From the NCBI GenBank assembly GCA_039921525.1, contig JBDSBP010000348.1, positions 1 to 64,000 on the forward strand: a stretch of 64,000 nt of DNA. Direction: 5' to 3'. A program made the translations under genes and the position numbers. Positions within the stretch are counted from its first letter, which is position 1; each line of letters starts with the position of its first letter. The notes below the pieces were generated by a model. That model was not told the DNA's origin. It made no database searches and saw nothing but the letters and a program-made list of their open reading frames with translations. The stretch is from JADCRZ01 sp039921525 (GTDB lineage: Bacteria > Bacteroidota > Bacteroidia > Chitinophagales > Chitinophagaceae). Of the stretch, positions 54,009 through 61,617 are shown piece by piece.

Positions 54009-54050
54009 GGTAGCAGGTATGAGGTATCAGGTATGAGGTATGAGGTATGA
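54009..54050. repeat. Heptad array, GGTATGA (ACCTCAY complement), left arm
   Basis: Six 7-bp units starting 6 bp after the ligD stop codon. Complementary units lie at 54255-54296, with about 200 bp between them. Confidence 0.85.
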
Positions 54051-54254
54051 GGAAAAACCTCGAAGGGGATACATGATTCCTTGCTTGATTAATGTCGCTC
54101 TTCGAGCTTAAATCTTGCTTGTTACCATTTTCTAGTATAGTGTTATCAATTCGAAGCTTAATACATCTTTGACTGTTAGGTTGCCTGAAATATCAGGATG
54201 TTTCTAACAACAGTGTTTTATGTCGCAATTATTTTTACATTTACGATATTTTTC

Positions 54255-54296
54255 ACCTCATACCTCAAACCTCATACCTCATACCTCATACCTAAT
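54255..54296. repeat. Heptad array, ACCTCAY family, right arm next to a start codon
   Basis: Six units (ACCTCAT, ACCTCAA, ACCTAAT) end two bases before the ATG at 54299, so the untranslated leader and any ribosome-binding site of that gene are made of repeat. Confidence 0.85.
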
Positions 54297-54298
54297 TT

Positions 54299-55591
54299 AT
54301 GACAGATCGTAGAGAATTTATCAAAACCTCAGGCATGGCGGGCATTGCCTATTCAGCCTTGCCATTGCTTTCAGCTCTTCAGAGAAATGCATCTTACAGG
54401 CTGGCGATTATTGGTACGGGATGGTGGGGAACGAATATCTTACGCTGTGCCCTGGAACAGGGAAGCTGCAAACTGGTAGCGGTATGCGATGTGGATGGTG
54501 CACAACTCAACAAGGCGCTAACGGAGATCAACACACTAACTTCAGACAAACCAAAAGTATATAGAGATTACCGTGAGTTATTGCAAAGAGAAAAACCGGA
54601 AATCGTAATTGTTGCGACTCCTGATCATTGGCATCCGCTGATTGCTATCGCAGCAATGGAGGCAAACGCACATGTGTATGTGGAAAAACCAATATGCCAT
54701 ACTATCAACGAAGGCAAGGCAATGGTGAAAGCCGCGCGGCATTACAACCGCGTAGTGCAGGTGGGTACACACAGACGCGTTTCGCCACATAATATATCTG
54801 GCATGCAATTCCTGAAGTCTGGCAAAGCAGGTAAAATAGGCATGGTGAGAGCCTTTGTTCATTATCCCGGTGGCCCCGGTAAAAAAACCCCCGATGCGGA
54901 AGCACCCAAAGACCTGGACTGGAACATGTGGTGCGGTCCTGCACCTCTGAGGCCTTACAACCCCTCTATTCATCCGAAGGGGTTTCGTAATTACCTAGAC
55001 TATGCTAACGGAACATTAGGAGACTGGGGAATACACTGGATGGACCAGATTCTTTGGTGGACTGAAGAAAAATTTCCCCGCAAGGTGTTTTCGTCTGCAA
55101 ACAGGTTTATAAAAGAAGACAGTACCGACGCGCCGGATACTCAAAATGTGATTTTTGAATTCGAAAGTTTTACCGCCACCTGGGAACACCGCCAGTATGC
55201 GGGCAATGAAGCGGAGAAAACCAATATCGGCTGTTATTTCTACGGCACCGAAGGCACTTTTCACATGGGCTGGCTGGATGGATGGACATTTTATCCTTCA
55301 GATACCAAAAAATCCATTATCCACGAGGCACCGAAACTGAATGAACCTGATCAACAGAACATCCGCGAATTATGGGCAAATTTTATACAGTCTGTCGGAG
55401 ATAAAAAAATGCCCGTTTGTGATATTGAGATAATACAACGTTCTACCAATATGAGTCTATTGGGTATGCTTTCTTACAAGTTGGGGCGTAGTGTAGAATG
55501 GGATGGGGATAAACAACTCATCACGAATGACCCGGAAGGTAATCGATTGCTGCAAAGAGCTTATAGAGGGGAATGGAAATACCCGGGGTGA
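54299..55591 (+). CDS. Gfo/Idh/MocA family oxidoreductase, Tat-type leader
   Basis: A 430-residue oxidoreductase. The N terminus MTDRREFIKTSGMAGIAYSA is a twin-arginine leader, so it is likely exported folded. The Rossmann motif is IIGTGWWGTN (about 37-46) and the EKP catalytic motif is E129-K130-P131. The segment GTLGDWGIHWMDQILWW and the W-rich C-terminal domain are typical of this exported subgroup in Bacteroidota. The substrate is not evident. No co-transcribed partner is seen; the next gene is convergent. Confidence 0.88.
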   Translation: MTDRREFIKTSGMAGIAYSALPLLSALQRNASYRLAIIGTGWWGTNILRCALEQGSCKLVAVCDVDGAQLNKALTEINTLTSDKPKVYRDYRELLQREKPEIVIVATPDHWHPLIAIAAMEANAHVYVEKPICHTINEGKAMVKAARHYNRVVQVGTHRRVSPHNISGMQFLKSGKAGKIGMVRAFVHYPGGPGKKTPDAEAPKDLDWNMWCGPAPLRPYNPSIHPKGFRNYLDYANGTLGDWGIHWMDQILWWTEEKFPRKVFSSANRFIKEDSTDAPDTQNVIFEFESFTATWEHRQYAGNEAEKTNIGCYFYGTEGTFHMGWLDGWTFYPSDTKKSIIHEAPKLNEPDQQNIRELWANFIQSVGDKKMPVCDIEIIQRSTNMSLLGMLSYKLGRSVEWDGDKQLITNDPEGNRLLQRAYRGEWKYPG

Positions 55592-55722
55592 ATCAATTAT
55601 AAATTTTTTATCCCGAATTTCGATTTTTTGGTATGATACTAAAAATTCCTTGCTGCTTATCAGGCGGCAAGAACTTTTTAGTATCAAAATGAGATAGCGG
55701 CTGTAATACGTTGAAGAGACTA

Positions 55723-56043
55723 TTACTTCTTGTTGAATCTTTCCTTTATATCATCCTTGATGTCTTCAGCTTTGTCTTTAATGTTCTCCCAAGCGTTTTT
55801 TGACTTGTCTTTTACGTCATCCGCTACATCTTCTACTTTGTCGCCCATTTTACGGGAAGCATGTTTTACTTCATGGCCCAGGTGCTCAGCATCATCTTTT
55901 GCGTCTTCGCGGGCATCTTCTGTATCGTCTTTTACATCTTCGTAAGTATCTTTTACATCTTGTTTAACATTAGAAGCGCCTTCTTTTAAATCGCTTTTAA
56001 GCTGGTCTTTATTGTCTTCGTACGTGTTATCTATTTCTGACAT
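55723..56043 (-). CDS. LEA-like 11-residue repeat protein
   Basis: A 106-residue, highly charged protein (Asp/Lys/Glu/Ala/Val) with no hydrophobic segment. From about residue 28 it reads in 11-residue units: DVKDTYEDVKD, DTEDAREDAKD, DAEHLGHEVKH, ASRKMGDKVED, VADDVKDKSKN, AWENIKDKAED, IKDDIKERFNK. That period is the hallmark of group 3 late-embryogenesis-abundant proteins and related YtxH/apolipoprotein-like helices, which protect membranes or proteins during drying or freezing. It is cytoplasmic by sequence. A standalone gene. Confidence 0.8.
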   Translation of the reverse strand: MSEIDNTYEDNKDQLKSDLKEGASNVKQDVKDTYEDVKDDTEDAREDAKDDAEHLGHEVKHASRKMGDKVEDVADDVKDKSKNAWENIKDKAEDIKDDIKERFNKK

Positions 56044-56602
56044 AAAATATGTTTTTAGAATATAGTGTTATTCAATTATCATACCATGGCGGATATGAGG
56101 TATGAGGTATGAGGTATGAGGTATGATGTATGATGTATGAGGCAAAGCGATGGTTATAATAATAGGCGCACTAGTTTCATTTAGGGAACTAGCCCCATCC
56201 AACAGAAAACTAAAATTTTTGTATTTTGATGCTTTTTGTTTGGAAAATCCTGTTGGTATAAAAACAAGGCCTGCTGATCTGTTCGGCAGGAGCGGAGGGG
56301 TTGGAGTGATATTTATATCTTCCACTCCTTATTAAGGCTACAGTTAGAACACCTCTTTTCTTTTGTTACACGGAAATTCCAACTCTTATGATTGTTGTAA
56401 ATTGGAAAAAGCCTTGTAAGGGCTTACCCACAGTTTTCAACTATCGTTACCCTTGATGACTATGCATAATATAAAATAACAAGTCTCCTAACGGTAGCCT
56501 TATTAAGGAGGAGCCGTTGGATTCCTTAGCGAAGCTCGGGAATACCTCACACCTCACACCTCATACCTCATACCTCATACCTCATACCTCACACTTTCTG
56601 CC
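56044..56602. other. 559-bp gene-free region bounded by inverted heptad arrays
   Basis: It has an array of GGTATGA-type units at 56094-56142 and its inverted partner at 56544-56607. Between them are a CTAGTT/AACTAG stem (about 56170-56193), an 8-bp stem (CCTGCTGA with TTCGGCAGG) at 56270-56290 and a GGAGTG/CACTCC stem at 56303-56328. Short ORFs are present on both strands (for instance a 61-codon frame at 56150-56335), but none is convincing. Confidence 0.5.
56094..56142. repeat. Heptad array, TATGAGG units, left arm
   Basis: Seven units: four TATGAGG, two TATGATG and one TATGAGG. They are inverted relative to 56544-56607. Confidence 0.85.
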
Positions 56603-56607
56603 TCACA
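56544..56607. repeat. Heptad array, ACCTCAY family, overlapping a stop codon
   Basis: Seven clean units and two degenerate ones run into the end of the Gfo/Idh/MocA gene at 56603, so the stop codon lies within the repeat. Confidence 0.85.
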
Positions 56608-57685
56608 CCAACTGCACCACCTGCCCCGTCCTAACTGATTCATCGCAGGCAAAGGCAATTCGCAGGCTATTTACCGCATCTTCCATATGATCCGCCAGGT
56701 CAATATTTTCATTAATGGCTTTAAGAAAATAGCGTTGTTCACGATTGCACAGTTCCTGGTGATCCGGCTCGTCGTCCATATTAAACCACTCATCTTCTTT
56801 CAGGAAATGCTCCTTTGAATCCAGATCTGCATGGTGAAAACGGAGCGATTCCGTTTTGGTATGTGACTCGATTGAATCTGATTTACCCTGGCCGCCGGCA
56901 TTTTTAGCAACAATAGAAACAGAACCCTTAGGCCCGATCACATCTTTTACGAAAAAAGCCGTTTCGCTGATCATCGGTCCCCAGCCTGCCTCATACCAGC
57001 CAACTGAACCATCCTCGAAATATATCTGCAACTGGCCATAGTTATAATTTCCTGCCGGAATTTCTTCCGTTAACCTGGCGCCAATAGCGCTTACCCGTAA
57101 CGGTTTGGAACGGGTCATCTGGCACATCACGTCAATATAATGTACACCACAATCAACAATCGGACTTAAACTTTTCATAAGGTTCCGATGGAGCGTCCAC
57201 ATCGCTGCCTGGCTTTGTTGATTAAGGTTCATACGCATCACCAGGGGTTTGCCCAATTGATGTGATAGTTCAATAAATCGTTGCCAGGAAGGATGATGCC
57301 GCAGGATATAACCAACCACCAATTTTTTGCCAGATGTAATCGCTGCCGCAACTACCCTCTCGGCACCCTGAACAGAATCAGCAATAGGCTTTTCAATGAA
57401 AACATGACAACCTTTCTCCAATGCACGGATCGCAAAACTTTCATGTGTATCCGGGTACGTGGAAATGCACACCGCATCCGGGCTGGTGATTTCCAATGCT
57501 TCCTCAAAATTATTGAATAGCGTGTACCCTCCTCCCAGCTTTTCGTTTAGATTTTCTTTGGATTTACCGGTGGAAACCAGGCCGCAAATTTCGAAACCAT
57601 CGATGGTATGATAAGCCCATGCGTGAGATGCTCCCATATTGCCACAACCGACCACCAATATGCGTAAATTGTTTTGAGTAGGCAT
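56603..57685 (-). CDS. Cytoplasmic Gfo/Idh/MocA family oxidoreductase
   Basis: A 360-residue member without a leader peptide, unlike the two exported ones in this window. The Rossmann motif VVGCGNMGAS is at about 11-20, and E98-K99-P100 carries the catalytic lysine. C-terminal landmarks are VDCGVHYIDVMCQ and NYNYGQLQIYFEDGSVGWYE. It probably oxidises or reduces a sugar or inositol derivative with NAD(P) in the cytoplasm. The gene is followed by a heptad array that includes its stop codon. Confidence 0.88.
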   Translation of the reverse strand: MPTQNNLRILVVGCGNMGASHAWAYHTIDGFEICGLVSTGKSKENLNEKLGGGYTLFNNFEEALEITSPDAVCISTYPDTHESFAIRALEKGCHVFIEKPIADSVQGAERVVAAAITSGKKLVVGYILRHHPSWQRFIELSHQLGKPLVMRMNLNQQSQAAMWTLHRNLMKSLSPIVDCGVHYIDVMCQMTRSKPLRVSAIGARLTEEIPAGNYNYGQLQIYFEDGSVGWYEAGWGPMISETAFFVKDVIGPKGSVSIVAKNAGGQGKSDSIESHTKTESLRFHHADLDSKEHFLKEDEWFNMDDEPDHQELCNREQRYFLKAINENIDLADHMEDAVNSLRIAFACDESVRTGQVVQLV

Positions 57686-57855
57686 GATGTTTAATTTTTT
57701 GGTTGACTTCCGAAGTCTTAAAGAATTCGAAAGCCTGAAGTTAGAAATGCTTTTGTGTATGAATTTAAAAATAAAAAATGTAGTGCCCCCGTTTAAGAAT
57801 TTCGAAGTCTGAAAGACTTTGTAATTTAATATCTTCTTAGCTGCTATCTCCTTCC

Positions 57856-59652
57856 CTATTTCAACCTCGACTTTAAAAAACCCGCCAACGCCTTATAACC
57901 GGCAGCGTTGGGATGCAAACCATCCCTGAAAAGTTCTTCGTTTATTTTACCATCGTTCTTTAAAAATAAGTTTCCCGTTTCAGCACCATGCACTTTTGAT
58001 TGTTTCGACAATTTCATGATCTCCTTGTTGAGCTCCCCAACTCTTGGCTCCATGTCCCTGCGTGGCAGCAAACCCATCAATAAAATATCTGCATCGGGTT
58101 GGCGGAATTTTATTGCTTTAATCAAAAATTCCAGCCCATCAATTATTTCCTGGTTGGTATTATTTTGAAGATTATTTGTTCCGATCATCAATACTACTTG
58201 CAAAGCTTTGAATCCGTCAAGCTCTCCATGATAAACCCGCCATAATACATTTTCTATGCGATCCCAGCCAAAACCAAAATTCCGCACTCCCTTCGGTTCT
58301 AAAATTTCATTCCAGGAATCTGCACCCCAGCCTTTGGGTTCTTTAGGGATACCTCCCCAGTAGTGGGTGATGGAATTGCCAAAAAAAGTGATTTTGGGTG
58401 GATTGCTTTGATTTAATGCAAGTAATTCATTGTGACGCGATTTCCAATCGTAGGTACCGATATCACGATACTGTATGCGAGGTTCTGTAGTAGTAATAAT
58501 ACCAACAGGCTCTTGTAGTATGATCCGCAGGTTTTTTTCATATGCGGCTGCGTAGTGTTCCATACCTATATCATTAGGATGGGTGCCATCCACCGTATCA
58601 TCCATTTCCAGCTTAATCTCCTGGGTGTAAAGATCCTTTATACCTTCCGCTTGCAAGGCTGAAAATGCTTCCTTCGATATAGCATTAATACCTTTTACCG
58701 TTTTGATTTTAGCGGCATTTAACAAGCCGGTTAGTATGGCATAGTCTGTCAGAATTATGGGAACACCAGGATGTTTCATTCGTATCAATCTTACGGACTC
58801 CATTAAACGCTTCTTAACTTCGGCTAAAGGGTAATCAGTAGTATTTGTTAAATTTGGCAAGCAGTCAAGTACATACGCTTTGGCATCAATTTCTGCCATC
58901 ATGTCTATTATTTCTTTTTCCAAACGACCATTCCCTGAAAAGGCAAGATTAATAACCCGGTGATCCAACCTTCTCTCCAGTATGGATGTCCAGCCCATTC
59001 CCGGCCTGGATGCGCAGCCGCCCTGGGCAATTGATGTACCGTAAATAACTATCGGTTTTTCTTTTCGTATAGGCAACGGCGTTAAAGTTGCAGCAGGAGG
59101 CACACCAACTTCCAGCCACCTGATACTATTGTACAGAGGCAGGTATAACCGGAATTCCCTCCCTTTTTTATACCCGGTACTATCCAATTCCAGGTTATTA
59201 TAACGATATACTATTGTGTCTCCAAAATTATATGCCCCGGAGGCCCAGTTCCAGCCTCCATCACTATTAATGGAATACAGGTCAACACCGCTAACTCCTG
59301 TTGCTGGAAAATGCGGCATTTGCAATTTATTTTCCACCACATACCTTACAATAATTCTCTTCGCATCCGTAATAAAATTTATGTGTTCACCGGCTGCATC
59401 ATGAGAAAGGTTCCAAACAGGTTCTCTGACTAACTTTTCGGCCCGCGCGGGTAGCCTGTCATATGGATTTTTCAATTCATTGGCCCATGCCTGTCCTTCA
59501 ATAACCGGGAAGCTGTTTTTTACCGGATCCCACCATTTCATCGTATCAGTTACTTGCGCATAAACTGCCAGGTTGTAATTGCAGAAAAACAAAAGCCAAA
59601 TAAATTTCCTTTTCATCCCATTATTCATTTTTGAAATATAATAAGTCATCAA
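57856..59652 (-). CDS. Exported protein with two SGNH/GDSL hydrolase domains
   Basis: A 598-residue protein. The ATG at 59652 gives an N-terminal extension; the ATG at 59616 (MKRKFIWLLFFCNYNLAVYA) starts a normal signal peptide and is the likelier start. After a beta-rich N-terminal module, the first SGNH domain has block I in IVIYGTSIAQGG, then NLAFSGNGRLEKE and the Asp/His block DGTHPND. The second has FFGNSITHYWGG, GFGWDRIENVLW, MIGTNNLQNN and RDGLHPNAAGY. Both catalytic sets look complete. Such enzymes remove acetyl or other ester groups from polysaccharides. Two different active sites in one chain could strip two ester types from one polymer. Confidence 0.88.
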   Translation of the reverse strand: MMTYYISKMNNGMKRKFIWLLFFCNYNLAVYAQVTDTMKWWDPVKNSFPVIEGQAWANELKNPYDRLPARAEKLVREPVWNLSHDAAGEHINFITDAKRIIVRYVVENKLQMPHFPATGVSGVDLYSINSDGGWNWASGAYNFGDTIVYRYNNLELDSTGYKKGREFRLYLPLYNSIRWLEVGVPPAATLTPLPIRKEKPIVIYGTSIAQGGCASRPGMGWTSILERRLDHRVINLAFSGNGRLEKEIIDMMAEIDAKAYVLDCLPNLTNTTDYPLAEVKKRLMESVRLIRMKHPGVPIILTDYAILTGLLNAAKIKTVKGINAISKEAFSALQAEGIKDLYTQEIKLEMDDTVDGTHPNDIGMEHYAAAYEKNLRIILQEPVGIITTTEPRIQYRDIGTYDWKSRHNELLALNQSNPPKITFFGNSITHYWGGIPKEPKGWGADSWNEILEPKGVRNFGFGWDRIENVLWRVYHGELDGFKALQVVLMIGTNNLQNNTNQEIIDGLEFLIKAIKFRQPDADILLMGLLPRRDMEPRVGELNKEIMKLSKQSKVHGAETGNLFLKNDGKINEELFRDGLHPNAAGYKALAGFLKSRLK

Positions 59653-59699
59653 AACCTTAACTTCATAAAAACATAGTATATCTTACTACCCCAATTTTC

Positions 59700-59790
59700 T
59701 GATAGCTGATAGCTGATAGCTGATAGCTGATAGCTGATAGCTGATAGCTGATAGCTGATAGCCGATAGCTGATAGCTGATAGCCGATAGC
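59700..59790. repeat. Heptad array of 13 exact-register TGATAGC/CGATAGC units
   Basis: Ninety-one bases made of 13 units, eleven TGATAGC and two CGATAGC. The last base of the array is the first plus-strand base of the amidohydrolase TAG stop codon. This is the purest array in the window. Confidence 0.95.
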
Positions 59791-60875
59791 TATTTCAATA
59801 TCTTCTTACTATTCTCACTATAAATTTTCTTCAATGTAGCATCCGTTAATGAAAGGCCATACAGGGGCCAGTGATAATTAAAAAGTTCCCGTTCATAAAA
59901 ATGCTCATCAGCCGATTCAAGAATTCTAAAAGTAGTCATATACATTTTTTTGGAAGGACCCATATCTGTTCCATAAACAATTCTGCCTGCATATTTTTCC
60001 AGGAAGGCATGTGCAAATCTTGGGATGGGAGCAATTTCACCATAGCGGGCTGAAATATCAGCATACAGGTTAGGATACTTATCGAATAACTTTCCAAGCA
60101 CATCTAAATCTGAACACGAATTCGCAAGGTGACATGCAATAAAAGTTGTTGCAGGATTTTCCTTAACGGCATGTTCCAGTGTCGCAATCAATTGATCATG
60201 ATCCAGCTTTCCTTTCGTAGATAGATCTACATGCCATTTGGCTGCATTCATTAATCCATCGTTTGTGGAATCTGCAGGCTGGTACATCCACGCATCTTCC
60301 GCAACATGAATGCTGATGGGCATATGCAATTCACCACATTTTTTAATCAGGGGCTTCATGCGTGGGTCATCGATATGTACACCTGTGCCAGGTGTTGGTT
60401 TTGAATACAATTCACCCAGGCCTTTATCACCCAGTTCACCAACGCCTCTTGCTCCCTTTTTGTAACATCTTTCCAGTTCCGCCACTGCCCGTTGTTCCCA
60501 ACCCGGCTGATCAATACCGGTATAATCAAATCCACACCATATCGTAAATCTGTCTTTATAGCCGGCATATTTTTCGACTAAGGAATCAAAACGGGCGCCG
60601 GTGGAATACGAAAGGATCATTGTTTTTGCAATACCGATGTCATTCATCGTCTTCACCCAGTCATCTACGGTCATACCAGATTTAGCGTAATCGTGCGAAT
60701 GAAAATCAATTACCGGGAACTTTGCCTTTTCAATTTTTGTAATCGGTATTTTATAAATAGACACTGGTTGGAAATTATTTAACCTCAGGGTGTTTACATC
60801 CTGGCAAAATGCAGCAACAATAAATGTTTGCAGCATTCCTACCCAAAAAAGACACTGTATAATTTTATGTTTCAA
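59790..60875 (-). CDS. Exported amidohydrolase-family protein (amidohydrolase 2)
   Basis: A 361-residue protein with a signal peptide (to about residue 24, FCQ). The TIM-barrel metal site starts with VIDFHSHD (H59, H61) and continues with MPISIHVAED, TTFIACHLANS and IVYGTDMGPS, the usual His/His/Asp ligands. The amidohydrolase-2 group includes decarboxylases and lactonases, and many exported Bacteroidota members have no known substrate. Divergent from the molybdenum hydroxylase genes across a 280-bp gap. Confidence 0.85.
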   Translation of the reverse strand: MKHKIIQCLFWVGMLQTFIVAAFCQDVNTLRLNNFQPVSIYKIPITKIEKAKFPVIDFHSHDYAKSGMTVDDWVKTMNDIGIAKTMILSYSTGARFDSLVEKYAGYKDRFTIWCGFDYTGIDQPGWEQRAVAELERCYKKGARGVGELGDKGLGELYSKPTPGTGVHIDDPRMKPLIKKCGELHMPISIHVAEDAWMYQPADSTNDGLMNAAKWHVDLSTKGKLDHDQLIATLEHAVKENPATTFIACHLANSCSDLDVLGKLFDKYPNLYADISARYGEIAPIPRFAHAFLEKYAGRIVYGTDMGPSKKMYMTTFRILESADEHFYERELFNYHWPLYGLSLTDATLKKIYSENSKKILK

Positions 60876-61070
60876 AGCTTATCAGTTTTATATCAACAGG
60901 TAATTGAATGGGGTATCAGCCGTTATGTGGTTGCTAATGTAATTAAATAATATCACAAAAGAACGAACATGTATGTACGTAACAATTAAACAAGTTCTTC
61001 CCCGCTTTAAAGATATGTCCACTATAAAAATATCGAACCCGTATCTGAAAGCGCACCACCAATACACCAT

Positions 61071-61103
61071 ACCTCATACCTCATATCTGATACCTCATAC
61101 CTT
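61071..61103. repeat. Heptad array, ACCTCAY family, upstream of molybdenum hydroxylase genes
   Basis: Four units (ACCTCAT, ACCTCAT, ATCTGAT, ACCTCAT) plus a partial one, 52 bp before the ATG at 61156. It is one of the few arrays not next to a stop codon. Confidence 0.75.
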
Positions 61104-61155
61104 ATTTTGGCGTCAAAACTATTTTCCCTAATTTTAGATTATAATCAATTAAATT

Positions 61156-61614
61156 ATGGCCACCTTCAATCTTCTCATCAATGGCAAAAATTACAAAGCA
61201 GATGTTGATGCGGATACTCCATTACTCTGGGTACTCCGTGACCATCTCGGCTTAGTTGGAACCAAGTTTGGATGCGGAATTGCACAATGCGGTGCCTGTA
61301 CGGTTCACCTCAATGGTGCAGCTGTCAGATCTTGTGTATTGCCTGTAGCCAGCGTTAAATCTTCTAAAATTACCACCATAGAAGGATTGTCTGAAAAAGG
61401 TGATCATCCCCTTCAGCTTGCCTGGGACGAAATTGATGTTCCCCAATGTGGCTATTGCCAGGCCGGGCAGCTTATGACCGCCGCTGCGCTGTTGAAACAA
61501 CATCCCAAACCCAGTTACGATCAAATTGACAGCACTATGCATGGCAATATCTGCCGCTGTGGAGCCTATCATCGTATTCGGGAAGCGGTTAAATTAGCCA
61601 GCACTAAAATATAA
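61156..61614 (+). CDS. (2Fe-2S) subunit of a xanthine dehydrogenase-family hydroxylase
   Basis: A 152-residue small subunit with two iron-sulfur clusters. The plant-type cluster uses C40, C45, C48 and C60 (KFGCGIAQCGACTVHLNG). The second uses C98, C101, C133 and C135 (QCGYCQAG and NICRCGAYHRI). It passes electrons from the molybdenum site to an outside acceptor. No FAD subunit gene is seen, which fits the two-subunit isoquinoline 1-oxidoreductase/aldehyde oxidase type. It ends 3 bp before the large subunit start. Confidence 0.93.
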   Translation: MATFNLLINGKNYKADVDADTPLLWVLRDHLGLVGTKFGCGIAQCGACTVHLNGAAVRSCVLPVASVKSSKITTIEGLSEKGDHPLQLAWDEIDVPQCGYCQAGQLMTAAALLKQHPKPSYDQIDSTMHGNICRCGAYHRIREAVKLASTKI

Positions 61615-61617
61615 TTT

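Noticed and set aside
56150..56335. 61-codon plus-strand ORF and the overlapping 85-codon minus-strand ORF
   Set aside because: Both cover the same hairpin-rich sequence and neither resembles a known protein; more likely non-coding.
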